Source of the DNA: Cohnella zeiphila
Lineage (GTDB): Bacteria; Bacillota; Bacilli; Paenibacillales; Paenibacillaceae
Reading direction: 5' to 3'
Assembly: GCF_014212055.1 (NCBI RefSeq)
Contig: NZ_JACJVO010000038.1
Span: forward strand, 1 to 64,000
DNA length: 64,000 nt
Shown here: positions 25,076 to 32,507 of the stretch, one piece after another
How positions within the stretch are numbered: position 1 is the stretch's first letter
Layout: the number at the start of each line of letters is the position of its first letter
The notes under the pieces: model-generated
Seen by the model: the letters and a program-made list of their open reading frames with translations, nothing else
What the model was told of the DNA's origin: nothing
Database searches by the model: none
Program-made: the position numbers and the translations under genes

Positions 25076-25402
25076 ATGGCGGCAACGAGCTGGAGATTCG
25101 ATTTCGGAACGGGCGAACCTCAGACCGGCTATACGAAAATCACGGCGCAAAGCCGCTACGGCGCGGAGGTTGGCTTCGGCTTTACCCGAACGGAGAGGAT
25201 CGCCGCCAAGGACCGGAGGGAACCGGGGCCGCTTCGCCCCGATTTCTGCATTCCGCTGGACACGTCCTTCGCGGTGAACTTCCCCGACGGGGCCAAAGAC
25301 AATACGCACTTCCGGCAGCAGGGCGGAATCGAGATCGCGCGGCTGGTGTACGAGGAGTTGAAGAGGCTGCAGCGTCAGCCTTTGTCGCTTTATTTGCGCT
25401 GA
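25076..25402 (+). pseudogene. rhamnogalacturonan acetylesterase, internal deletion
   Basis: 108-residue open frame joining two ends of an SGNH-type acetylesterase. Residues 1-71 match the N-terminal beta-sandwich (WRFDFGTGEPQTGYTKIT, then RPDFCIPLDTSFAV). From about residue 74 it jumps to the extreme C-terminus (KDNTHFRQQGGIEIARLV), which carries only the last catalytic block with Asp and His. The GDS block with the nucleophile Ser and the blocks holding Gly and Asn are gone, so no esterase activity is possible. The deletion near 25290 is in frame, with a natural stop. The normal length is about 350-400 residues. Confidence 0.75.
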
Positions 25403-25426
25403 GGATCCGGCGATCTTCCATCTTGT

Positions 25427-25849
25427 TTAATCCGGCAGCTCGGATTCATATCGGGCAAACAGTTGTTTCATCGTCTCCGGATTTCTCTCGGAAGCGGCAT
25501 GAATGGCGTCGATCAAGGCGCTGATCCGGCTCGTCATCACGATGAGGTAGCGCGCCGGTTCCGGTCTCGGATTCCAATACGTATGGGGCATCCCCCGCGG
25601 AACGAGCACGGCGTCGTTGGGATGGGCCTCGAGCGTCGTATCGCCGATTTGAAATCCAAGCGTCCCTTCCAGGACATACCAGGCTTCGTCGTCTTGGCGG
25701 TGGATATGCAGCGGCGCGATTTTGACGGGCTCGGCGCCGGGCTCGCATCCTTCGGCGGTCCACTCGGCTATGACGAGATTCGCGCCGGGTTCGGAAAGCA
25801 TCTGTTCGGATAGCGGAGAAAAAAGAAATCGCTGACTTGGCGGCGACAT
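25427..25849 (-). CDS. single-domain cupin protein
   Basis: 140 residues. One cupin barrel with motif 1 PLHIHRQDDEAWYVLEGTLGF (two His and Glu as metal ligands) and motif 2 GMPHTYWNP (third His). SD GAGGTGG is placed before ATG 25849. It resembles small dioxygenase-like or sugar-binding cupins of unknown substrate. Convergent with the acetylesterase remnant. Confidence 0.85.
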   Translation of the reverse strand: MSPPSQRFLFSPLSEQMLSEPGANLVIAEWTAEGCEPGAEPVKIAPLHIHRQDDEAWYVLEGTLGFQIGDTTLEAHPNDAVLVPRGMPHTYWNPRPEPARYLIVMTSRISALIDAIHAASERNPETMKQLFARYESELPD

Positions 25850-25920
25850 GCGCTGTCCACCTCGCTTTTTCGCGAATGAAATTTACTCCGTTCATTATAA
25901 ACGATAACCGAAGCCGCCCG

Positions 25921-25929
25921 TGCTATAAT
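25921..25929 (+). promoter_or_regulatory. extended -10 promoter before the Uma2 remnant
   Basis: TGC followed by TATAAT (25924-25929), an extended -10 without a clear -35. It survives directly upstream of the broken Uma2 gene. Confidence 0.45.
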
Positions 25930-25952
25930 GTTGGAAAAGCTTCAGGGGAGGC

Positions 25953-26240
25953 GACGGCAATCCCGATCTCGTCGTGGAAATCTTGTCGCCCGGGACGCTG
26001 TGCCGAGACAAAATCGGGAAGATGCGGACGTACGTCCGGTGTCGCATTCCGGAATATTGGATCGTCGACCCGGCCGGCGGGTCGCTCGAGCGGTACGAGC
26101 TGGAAGAGACGGAGGACCGTTATTCCCTGGCGGACATCTTCGTCGGCGACGAGAAAGTCCGGTCTCCGCGAATCGCCTGCGCGTCATTCCGCATGGGTGA
26201 AGTGATGCGAGCGCTTGAGGAGCTTCCGATTCGGGATTAG
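25953..26240 (+). pseudogene. Uma2-family nuclease remnant
   Basis: Translation GDGNPDLVVEILSPGT, then RDKIGKMRTYVRCRIPEYWIVDP, is the C-terminal half of the Uma2 (DUF820) restriction-endonuclease-like family: the E-x-L-S-P-x-T block carries the active Glu and the K of the RDKIGK block follows. The N-terminal 90 or so residues of the family, including its first catalytic residues, are missing, and the frame runs into TAA at 25926 just upstream. A promoter and terminator remain on either side. A GTG at 25974 could in theory start an 88-residue product. Confidence 0.7.
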
Positions 26241-26245
26241 GTTTC

Positions 26246-26434
26246 TCAAAACCTGCATTTGTGCAGGTTTTTGTGATGTGAGCGGCTTTCGGGATCAAAA
26301 GCCTGCGATTATGCATCTTTTTCCGCTTCGCACCCTCGATCTGGCTCTTCTGGCCTCCAAAGCCTGCACTCTTGCATGTTTTTCTGTCCATTTTCCATTT
26401 CCACATACCAAAAACTGCACTTTCACAGTTATTT
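26246..26434 (+). repeat. four diverged repeat copies
   Basis: Copies at 26246-26272, 26295-26322, 26356-26383 and 26407-26434, of form (T/C)CAAAA-(C/G)CTGCA-n-TGCA-n-TTTTT, spaced 49, 61 and 51 nt. Copy 1 is a perfect hairpin with a T tail; the others are progressively decayed. Spacers are unrelated to each other. Confidence 0.6.
26250..26272 (+). terminator. terminator after the Uma2 remnant
   Basis: 8-bp stem AACCTGCA/TGCAGGTT with a 4-nt loop and five T. This is repeat copy 1. Confidence 0.8.
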
Positions 26435-26442
26435 GCCTTCGC

Positions 26443-26483
26443 GAAAAAAACCGAAGCCCCTTGTACGGGACTTCGGTCTTTTT
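26443..26483 (-). terminator. terminator of the NlpC/P60 gene
   Basis: Stem ACCGAAG-CCC/GGG-CTTCGGT flanked by A7 on the left and a T-rich tract on the right, so it can work in both directions. It lies 18 nt after the minus-strand stop at 26501. Confidence 0.85.
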
Positions 26484-26500
26484 CGTTCTCGCCGACGCCG

Positions 26501-27085
26501 CTAAACCACGCTCCCGCCGAACAGAAAGCGGTAATCGAAATGAGTGCCTTCGATCGAATCGACGCGGACGCCGCCGCTGTTGACCGAGTATGTCTGCAGC
26601 ACTTTGCCGTCGCCGAGATACAAGGCCACATGGGTAATGCGGGCGGTCGATTTGTCGATTCCTTTATAATCGGAAGCGCTGGAGCCGTGGTAAGACATGA
26701 AGAACATCAAGTCGCCGCGTTTGAGCTTATGCCAATCGGTGACGACGTCGCCCTTCTGTTTGATGTAAGCTCCCTGTTCCCGGGAGTTGTAGGGCAGGTC
26801 GATACCGAGCGTCTCCCCGTAGATCCACTTCACGAAGTCCGAGCAATCGAACGTCTTGTCGGTGGAGCGGTTGGAGTCGAATTCGTAAGGCGTGCCAAGA
26901 TAGCGCATGCCGTCCGCGATCACTTTCTCTATGTCTTTGTTATTGTTCTCGACCGAAGCGCCGGCCATTCCGGCGCGGACCGTTGGAGACGTTTTGGCGG
27001 CAGTAGCCGCGAATGCGGCCGGGCTTCCGCACGAAGCTGCCGCGACGCCGCAAGCAAGAGCCAGCCATCCGAGTTTTTTCCTCAT
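26501..27085 (-). CDS. secreted NlpC/P60 peptidoglycan hydrolase
   Basis: 194 residues from ATG 27085, chosen because SD GGGAGGTG lies 6 nt upstream; a GTG at 27094 overlaps that SD. A signal peptide ends near AFA-A. The C-terminal domain is NlpC/P60: catalytic Cys in FDCSDFVKWIYG, His in ITHVALYLGDGK, with the third polar residue expected just after. The substrate is the D-Glu to diamino acid bond of cell-wall peptides. It has no separate wall-binding domain. It diverges from the Lia operon, an envelope-stress context. Confidence 0.9.
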   Translation of the reverse strand: MRKKLGWLALACGVAAASCGSPAAFAATAAKTSPTVRAGMAGASVENNNKDIEKVIADGMRYLGTPYEFDSNRSTDKTFDCSDFVKWIYGETLGIDLPYNSREQGAYIKQKGDVVTDWHKLKRGDLMFFMSYHGSSASDYKGIDKSTARITHVALYLGDGKVLQTYSVNSGGVRVDSIEGTHFDYRFLFGGSVV

Positions 27086-27250
27086 CAAGTGCACCTCCCA
27101 TTGGCTTCTGATATAACGCTAACATAGGAAATTCGCCGCGGGTAACCCCTCAATTGTTGCCATTGACATTCCGGGGACTTGGCCGGGGGGAGACGCGAGA
27201 CGGTAGGGGACCTCGACCCGGGTCCAGGGCCAAAAACGTCCGCGAGTCCG

Positions 27251-27279
27251 TTATGCGCAAACGCCGTCGCGTTTACAAT
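27251..27279 (+). promoter_or_regulatory. Lia/Psp operon promoter
   Basis: TTATGC (27251-27256), 17 nt, TACAAT (27274-27279). The weak -35 would suit activation by LiaR; no certain LiaR box was recognised by eye. The region 27086-27250 upstream holds no gene. Confidence 0.55.
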
Positions 27280-27359
27280 GTAAATGTGAGGTCAAGAGAT
27301 CCGGAAGGCGAGAGCGAAGCGATCGGCGCCGGACATTCAAGAGGAGGGGAGGGAACTCC

Positions 27360-27659
27360 ATGAAAAAAGGAAACGGACTCGCCGTCATCCTTATCGTCGT
27401 CGGTATTCTGCTGCTGTTCGGCAAGCTCGGTCACCTGTTCGGTTATCTCATCTCGCTTGTGATCCCCATTCTGATCATCGGGCTCGGCGTCATGGCGTGG
27501 CAGAGAGGGAAACGGATCGTCGGCGGCGTTCTCGCCGTGATCGGGGCGCTGATGCTGCTAGGCAAGCTGTCCGTGGTGATCTTCTGGATCGCCGTGATCG
27601 GATTGATCGTGTTCGGACTTTCGATGATAGGCCGCAACAATCGGGCCGGTCGGCTGTAA
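27360..27659 (+). CDS. LiaI-like small membrane protein
   Basis: 99 residues with two pairs of hydrophobic stretches (LAVILIVVGILLLFGKLG, LISLVIPILIIGLGVMAW and a repeat of the pattern downstream), i.e. the LiaI/LiaF transmembrane fold. LiaI is the membrane anchor that recruits the PspA-type protein to damaged membrane. First gene of a seven-gene Lia/Psp unit; SD GAGGGGAGGG. Confidence 0.82.
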   Translation: MKKGNGLAVILIVVGILLLFGKLGHLFGYLISLVIPILIIGLGVMAWQRGKRIVGGVLAVIGALMLLGKLSVVIFWIAVIGLIVFGLSMIGRNNRAGRL

Positions 27660-27683
27660 CGCCGGAATAAGGAGGATTCGCGA

Positions 27684-28352
27684 ATGAGCGTTATCAAACG
27701 GATGCGGGATATGACCGTAGCCACATTGAACGACCGATTGGAGAAGACGGAAGATCCGGTTCGCCTGATCGACCAGTTTCTCTGGTCCACTCACCAGGAG
27801 ATCATCCAGAGCGAGCAGCTTCAGAGGCAGTACGCCGCTCATACCGACCACTTGTTCCGGCAGTGGCAGGATGCCGAGAAGTGGAGAGAGAGACGCGAAG
27901 AGCAAGCCCTGACGGCGCTTAAAGCCGGGGAAGAGGCAGCCGCCAAGCTGGCGCTCCAAGACAAAGTGGCACATGAGGAAAAAGCGCAGCGCTACAAGGA
28001 GCTTTACGAACAAAGCAAAGGGGAGCTAGACGAGCTGGACCTGCTGCTGCAGGAGCTTCGCAACGAATACCGCGCGGTATACGACCGGAGGCAGTTCTAC
28101 GTGGCCCGGATGGAATCGCTGCGGCTGCAGCAAAGGCTGAACGCCCGGTTCGGAACGGGCGCGGATCCCGGCCCGGCCGGCATGTTCCGCAAGCTGGACG
28201 ATCGGCTTTCCGACCTGGAGCTGGAAACCAAGAGCCTGCGCGATCTGCGGCGGATGGGCCAAGAGATGGTCTACCAAGCCGGTACGGTCGTGCACGAAAC
28301 GATCGAGCGCGAATTGCAGCAATTGAAGCGCAAACTGCAACAAGGAGGATAA
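27684..28352 (+). CDS. PspA/IM30 protein 1 (LiaH-like)
   Basis: 222-residue, mostly coiled-coil ESCRT-III-like membrane-stress protein. It opens with MSVIKRMRDMTVATLNDRLEKTEDPVRLIDQFL, the amphipathic helix 0 and helix 1 of the PspA family, and the rest is long charged helices. It is expected to coat and stabilise stressed membranes. It differs clearly from the second PspA downstream, so the operon carries two paralogues. Confidence 0.9.
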   Translation: MSVIKRMRDMTVATLNDRLEKTEDPVRLIDQFLWSTHQEIIQSEQLQRQYAAHTDHLFRQWQDAEKWRERREEQALTALKAGEEAAAKLALQDKVAHEEKAQRYKELYEQSKGELDELDLLLQELRNEYRAVYDRRQFYVARMESLRLQQRLNARFGTGADPGPAGMFRKLDDRLSDLELETKSLRDLRRMGQEMVYQAGTVVHETIERELQQLKRKLQQGG

Positions 28353-28355
28353 GCC

Positions 28356-28871
28356 ATGCGCAGATTGTACACTTCGTCCCGCGACCGGAAAATATTCGGG
28401 GTTTGCGGCGGGCTGGCGGAGTACCTGAACATCGATGCGACGCTGCTCAGAATTTTGTTGATCGTCGTCGCGGTCTTCTCGGCGGGATCGGTCATTGTCG
28501 TCTATATCCTCGCCGGATTCATCATCCCCCGCGAGCCTCAGTACGGAGGCGGACCGTCGTTCGGGGCAGGCCCGTTCGGCGGAGCGCCGGGCACCGGCGG
28601 CAAGTGGGGAGGCGGCTACAACGGCTGGACGCCGCCGCCGCATTCGGGCGGAACGTCCTCGGGCTGGACGCCCGGACCGACGCCGTGGCCGGGTCCGGGT
28701 CCGTCGGCCCAGGCACCGAAGCCGCAGCCGCAACCGACGCCGACGTCCTCCGCGGCTGCGCCGGAGCTGGACGCCATGATGGACGATATCGAGAAAAAGG
28801 CGCTGAAGCGCGAACTTGAAGAATTGAAAGCCAGAATCGCCAAATTCGAACAACAATCGAAAGGGGAATAA
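28356..28871 (+). CDS. pspC: PspC-domain protein with Gly/Pro-rich linker
   Basis: 171 residues. The PspC domain occupies about 1-65: RRLYTSSRDRKIFGVCGGLAEYL followed by a membrane segment (LLRILLIVVAVFSAGSVIVVYILAGFIIP). A long Gly/Pro/Ser/Trp-rich linker (about 68-130) and a C-terminal coiled coil (about 133-168) follow. In this family PspC helps tether or regulate PspA at the membrane. It is 3 nt after PspA1 and 5 nt before PspA2, so translation is probably coupled. Confidence 0.88.
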   Translation: MRRLYTSSRDRKIFGVCGGLAEYLNIDATLLRILLIVVAVFSAGSVIVVYILAGFIIPREPQYGGGPSFGAGPFGGAPGTGGKWGGGYNGWTPPPHSGGTSSGWTPGPTPWPGPGPSAQAPKPQPQPTPTSSAAAPELDAMMDDIEKKALKRELEELKARIAKFEQQSKGE

Positions 28872-28876
28872 TCAAA

Positions 28877-29560
28877 ATGGGAGTATTTCAACGCGTAAAA
28901 GACATGACGAAGGCATCGGTGCATGAGCTGCTGGACAAACTGGAAGATCCGGTTGTGATGTTGAACCAATATCTGCGCGATATGGAGACCGAGATTCACG
29001 AAGCGGAAGTGACGGTCGCCCGGCAGATGGCCGCGGAGCGCCGCCTGAAGCAGCGCCTGGACGAAGCGGTGCGGATCGGCGTCGAACGCGAAGCGCAAGC
29101 CGAGCAAGCGTTGGTCGGCGGCAACGAAGCGCTGGCCCGCAAGCTGCTCGAAGAGAAGGTGTACTACGATCAGCAATCCGCCGACCTGCTCGGCCTGCAC
29201 ACGCAAGCCAGCGCCCAAGTATCCGAGCTGACGACGCAGCTCCATGAGATGAAGGAAGAGTACTACAAGCTGCGCAACAAGCGCAACGAACTGTCGGCCC
29301 GGGCCCAGATGGCCAAAGCCCGCAAGCAGATGGCGCAGGTAAGCGCGCTGCACACGATCGAGAGCGGCAATGCGTCGCGCGGCTTCCATCGCATGGAGGA
29401 GAAGATCATGCAGATGGAAGCGGAGGCGGACGTCGCCCGGCTGCCGAGCTCGCCGTTCGCTCCGGTCCGTACCGGCGTCGATCCGGAGAAGTCGTTCCGC
29501 GTCGAGCAGGAGCTCGCCGCGCTGAAGAACCGCCTGCAGCCGCCGGCGGCGGCGGAATAA
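28877..29560 (+). CDS. pspA: PspA/IM30 protein 2
   Basis: 227 residues, closer to canonical PspA: MGVFQRVKDMTKASVHELLDKLEDPVVMLNQYLRDME is the helix 0/1 signature, and the rest is coiled coil. A short C-terminal helix follows a flexible stretch (residues about 185-205). It belongs to the same operon as the LiaI-like, PspA1 and PspC genes. An oligomeric membrane-binding role is well established for the family. Confidence 0.92.
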   Translation: MGVFQRVKDMTKASVHELLDKLEDPVVMLNQYLRDMETEIHEAEVTVARQMAAERRLKQRLDEAVRIGVEREAQAEQALVGGNEALARKLLEEKVYYDQQSADLLGLHTQASAQVSELTTQLHEMKEEYYKLRNKRNELSARAQMAKARKQMAQVSALHTIESGNASRGFHRMEEKIMQMEAEADVARLPSSPFAPVRTGVDPEKSFRVEQELAALKNRLQPPAAAE

Positions 29561-29620
29561 CGCAAGCTCTGCCGGGCCTTAAGCCGGCGAAAAGCGGACG
29601 TTTCCGGGACCGGGAAGATA

Positions 29621-29629
29621 TGGTATGCT
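29621..29629 (+). promoter_or_regulatory. extended -10 promoter before liaF
   Basis: TGG followed by TATGCT (29624-29629), an extended -10. A poor -35 (TTTCCG, 29601-29606) is 17 nt upstream. It would give liaFSR transcription independent of the stress-induced operon promoter. Confidence 0.5.
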
Positions 29630-29646
29630 AACAAGGATGCGTCTGG

Positions 29647-29675
29647 AGCCATAACGGAGCCGTTCCGTTATGGCT
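29647..29675 (+). repeat. 12-bp perfect inverted repeat before liaF
   Basis: AGCCATAACGGA (29647-29658), 5-nt loop, TCCGTTATGGCT (29664-29675). It falls in the liaF leader, about 18 nt downstream of the predicted transcription start. No real U run follows, so it is more likely an operator or RNA hairpin than a terminator. Confidence 0.7.
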
Positions 29676-29720
29676 TTCGCCGCGAAGCGGGCGAAGTGAT
29701 GCAAGGGGGGGAAGCCCGTC

Positions 29721-30362
29721 GTGAAGAGAATGTCCAACCATGCTTTGCTGTTCATCGGCGCCGGGCTTTATTTGGCCCTCGGGGGAATTGCGGGCTTCGT
29801 AACGATTAACGCCATCCTTCTCCTGTGGCTGGCGATCGACCGGTTCCGGCAGGACCGCAACCGGCTGGCGATGATCCTGATCGCGGTCTGCGCGTTGGTG
29901 CTCGTCGTCCAACAGATCGGTTTCGTCATCGTCATCGTCCTGATTTCGCTCGGCATTTATTATTTGAGGGCCAGACCCCAAGGCGCGGGGAACGGCGAGA
30001 GCCGGCATCGGCTCGTTCTGAACATGAGGCAGGACCGGCAATCGTGGGTGCTTCATTCGATGAGCTTCTGGCACGCGTTCGGCGAGATTCGGCTGGACTT
30101 GTCGCTGGCGATTCCCGAGGAGAAGGAGACGGTCATCGTGCTCCAGGGAATCGTAGGCAACATCGATCTGATCGTGCCGGAGGATTACGGATTGGACGTG
30201 GAAGCGTCCACGCTGCTCGGACAAGTCGGATTGGGCAAGCAGACCGAGGGAGGCTTCCTCCACCGGGTCCGCTGGCGCTCCCCCGATTATGAGAGCAAGG
30301 AGCAGAAGGTGAAACTCCAGCTGTTCTATCTCGTAGGCAATATCAGAATAAGGCCGATCTAA
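29721..30362 (+). CDS. liaF: LiaF-like inhibitor of LiaS
   Basis: 213 residues from GTG 29721. Four hydrophobic segments in the first 85 residues (the LiaF transmembrane domain) precede the soluble C-terminal LiaF domain (about 120-213: LDLSLAIPEEKETVIVLQGIVGNIDLIVPEDYGLDVEAS). LiaF keeps the kinase LiaS off in the absence of cell-wall damage. It lies directly upstream of liaS and liaR, the standard liaFSR order. Confidence 0.9.
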   Translation: MKRMSNHALLFIGAGLYLALGGIAGFVTINAILLLWLAIDRFRQDRNRLAMILIAVCALVLVVQQIGFVIVIVLISLGIYYLRARPQGAGNGESRHRLVLNMRQDRQSWVLHSMSFWHAFGEIRLDLSLAIPEEKETVIVLQGIVGNIDLIVPEDYGLDVEASTLLGQVGLGKQTEGGFLHRVRWRSPDYESKEQKVKLQLFYLVGNIRIRPI

Positions 30363-30377
30363 GGAGGGGATAGGCAA

Positions 30378-31442
30378 GTGGTATGGCGTCATATCGGCGA
30401 ATCCGTCCTGTTCTCGCTCGTGATCGGCATTCTGGTCGTCTACTTGCTCCAGAGCCAGGGGCTGGCCGCGCCGTTCGAATCGTGGTCGAGCATCGTCGTG
30501 TTCGGCTTGTCCGCCGTCGGCATGCTGCTGGTGGCCGGTGCTGCATACGGTTTCTATCGCAGTTATCCGATCCGCAACCGGGTAGACTTGCTTAGGGACG
30601 CAATGCTCATGCTGGAGAAAGGCAACCCGGTCCCGGCCCTGCCGCCGATGGGCAAGGACGAGATCGGCGAGCTGGCGGAACAGTTGTCGCGGATAAGCCG
30701 AAAGTGGGAAGAACAGGTGACGTCGCTGCAGCGGTTGTCCACCAACAACACCGAGCTGGCCGCCAAGGCGCGGATGAGCGCCGTCGTCGAGGAGCGGCAG
30801 CGGCTGGCCCGGGAGCTTCACGACGCGGTCAGCCAGCAGCTGTTCGCCATCTCGATGACGGCGACGGCGGTCGGCCGCACGCTGGACAACGACTTCAACA
30901 AAGCGAAACGGCAGATCTCGCTGATCGAGGAGATGGCGTCCGTCGCCCAGTCGGAGATGCGGGCGCTATTGCTGCATCTGAGGCCGGTGCACCTCGAAGG
31001 CAAGAAGCTGTCGCAAGCGATTCCGGAGCTGGTCGAAGAGATGAAGGCCAAAGTTCCGATGAGCATCTCGCTGGAGATGGACGACGATATCGCGCTCAGC
31101 AAAGGCGTGGAGAACCATCTGTTCCGGATGGTGCAGGAAGCGATGTCCAACACGCTTCGCCATGCCAAGGCGACGAAGATGGACATTGCGCTGCAGCGGC
31201 GGGGCGAGACGGTGCGCCTCGCGATCCGCGACAACGGAGTCGGCTTCGACGTGCTCGCGAAGAAACAAACCTCCTACGGGCTGGTCAGCATGGAGGAACG
31301 GGTTACCGAGATAGGCGGTTCGCTCAATGTGGCAAGCGCGCCGGGCAAAGGGACGCGGATCGAGATTCGCGTGCCGATCATGACGGACGAGAGGGGATGG
31401 GAAGAAGATGGAGCAGCAGCCGATACGGGTTCTGCTGGTTGA
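30378..31442 (+). CDS. liaS: envelope-stress sensor histidine kinase
   Basis: 354 residues from GTG 30378 after AAGGAGGGG. Two membrane segments (about 10-28 and 37-58) are separated by a very short extracellular loop, so it is an intramembrane-sensing kinase. A HAMP-like linker leads to a HisKA_3 dimerisation domain with RELHDAVSQQL (phospho-acceptor His148). The HATPase domain follows, with DNGVGFD and the GLVSMEER and GKGT boxes. Partner of LiaR; the genes overlap by 35 nt. Confidence 0.95.
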   Translation: MVWRHIGESVLFSLVIGILVVYLLQSQGLAAPFESWSSIVVFGLSAVGMLLVAGAAYGFYRSYPIRNRVDLLRDAMLMLEKGNPVPALPPMGKDEIGELAEQLSRISRKWEEQVTSLQRLSTNNTELAAKARMSAVVEERQRLARELHDAVSQQLFAISMTATAVGRTLDNDFNKAKRQISLIEEMASVAQSEMRALLLHLRPVHLEGKKLSQAIPELVEEMKAKVPMSISLEMDDDIALSKGVENHLFRMVQEAMSNTLRHAKATKMDIALQRRGETVRLAIRDNGVGFDVLAKKQTSYGLVSMEERVTEIGGSLNVASAPGKGTRIEIRVPIMTDERGWEEDGAAADTGSAG

Positions 31443-32058
31443 CGATCACGAAATGGTCAGAATCGGCCTTGCCGCCGTTCTGGACACGGAGGACGGCATC
31501 GAGATCGTCGGCGAAGCCGGCAACGGATTGGAAGGGCTGCGGCTTGCCAAAGCCTATCGGCCGGACGTGGTGCTCATGGATCTGGTCATGGAAGGGATGG
31601 ACGGCATCGAGACGACGCGGAAGCTGCTGGAGGAGCAGCCGGAATGCCGCGTCATCGTGCTGACCAGCTTCCTGGACGACGAGAAGATGTACCCGGTCAT
31701 CGAAGCGGGTGCGTTCAGCTACTTGCTCAAGACGTCGCGGGCGTCCGAGATCGCCGACGCGATCCGGGCGGCGGCGCGCGGCCAGTCCGTGCTCGAGTCC
31801 CAGGTGGCGTCGAAGATGATGAACCGGTTCCGCAAGCCGGCGCAGACGGCTTCCCAGCCGCACGAGGAACTGACGGAGCGGGAGATGGAAGTGCTGCAGC
31901 TGCTCGCGCAGGGCAAGTCCAACCAAGAGATCGCCGACGAGCTTTTCATCGGAATCAAGACGGTCAAGTACCATATGACGAATCTATTTGGCAAACTGGG
32001 CGTCGAGGATCGCACGCAAGCGGCGATCTACGCGCACCGGAACGGCTTGGCCGAATAG
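31408..32058 (+). CDS. liaR: envelope-stress response regulator
   Basis: 216 residues, NarL/FixJ type. Receiver domain with acidic pair D12-D13, phospho-acceptor Asp58 (VLMDLVM), Thr and Lys switch residues (VLTSF, LLKTS). The C-terminal LuxR helix-turn-helix is about 150-210 (ELTEREMEVLQLLAQGKSNQEIADELFIGIKTVKYH). LiaR activates the lia operon under wall or membrane stress. It is the last gene of the cluster; no clear terminator is seen after it. Confidence 0.95.
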   Translation: MEQQPIRVLLVDDHEMVRIGLAAVLDTEDGIEIVGEAGNGLEGLRLAKAYRPDVVLMDLVMEGMDGIETTRKLLEEQPECRVIVLTSFLDDEKMYPVIEAGAFSYLLKTSRASEIADAIRAAARGQSVLESQVASKMMNRFRKPAQTASQPHEELTEREMEVLQLLAQGKSNQEIADELFIGIKTVKYHMTNLFGKLGVEDRTQAAIYAHRNGLAE

Positions 32059-32084
32059 AAGGGCGCATGCCGACGGAGCAGGTC

Positions 32085-32357
32085 TTAGCTCCTGGCGTCC
32101 AGCAAAAGTCCGATTGGCGGAGAAGGCAGAATCGCGCGGCCGGTCGTGTTATACGTAGCGTATTTCCGCGGATCGTCGGACGGATCGACCGAAGCCGGTA
32201 GCGATCCGGCGGAGAGAGCGGGTTCGGAGGCAGACCGGCCGCGTCCGGGACGGGAATAGCCCGTCAAATCGCCGGTAAGCAAGATTTCCTCTTGAGCCAA
32301 AGGCCAGGGTCTGATTCTTCCCAGCGGAGGATTCTCGATACGCTGGATTTTTTGCAT
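32085..32357 (-). CDS. hypothetical protein, uncertain start
   Basis: Unrecognised, 90 residues from ATG 32357 (MQKIQRIENPPLGRIRPWPLAQEEILLTGD), proline-rich and without membrane segments. The only nearby SD for this ATG is an off-spaced GGAGGG. A perfect AAGGAGGT at 32410-32403 lies 7 nt before an in-frame ATA (32396-32394), where an ATG would be expected. The frame is open from there, so the gene may originally have started at 32396 and lost its start codon, or may use ATA. Convergent with liaR. Confidence 0.45.
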   Translation of the reverse strand: MQKIQRIENPPLGRIRPWPLAQEEILLTGDLTGYSRPGRGRSASEPALSAGSLPASVDPSDDPRKYATYNTTGRAILPSPPIGLLLDARS

Positions 32358-32439
32358 GGCGGCCGTCCCTCCTCGTTCGCTAACCGTTTTTTCTATATTA
32401 TTACCTCCTTTTACCTTCCATGAATCGTACATACACCCG

Positions 32440-32484
32440 CGGAAAAAGTTCAAGCCGCCGGCCCCCGGAACGGGACGGCGGCTT
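32440..32484 (-). terminator. terminator of the small gene at 32508
   Basis: 9-bp stem AAGCCGCCG/CGGCGGCTT with further GC pairing inside; on the minus strand a U run follows after four nucleotides. Confidence 0.6.
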
Positions 32485-32507
32485 GCGGCCGTTCGGCGGC
32501 GCGGTTG

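Noticed and set aside
26246..26434. Possible CRISPR array
   Set aside because: Only four poorly matching units, uneven spacing, no cas genes.
25942..26631. 229-codon minus-strand frame across the four hairpin repeats
   Set aside because: Its repeated Cys/Ala/Gly/Phe pattern is just the translated repeat, and it overlaps the NlpC/P60 gene end and terminator.
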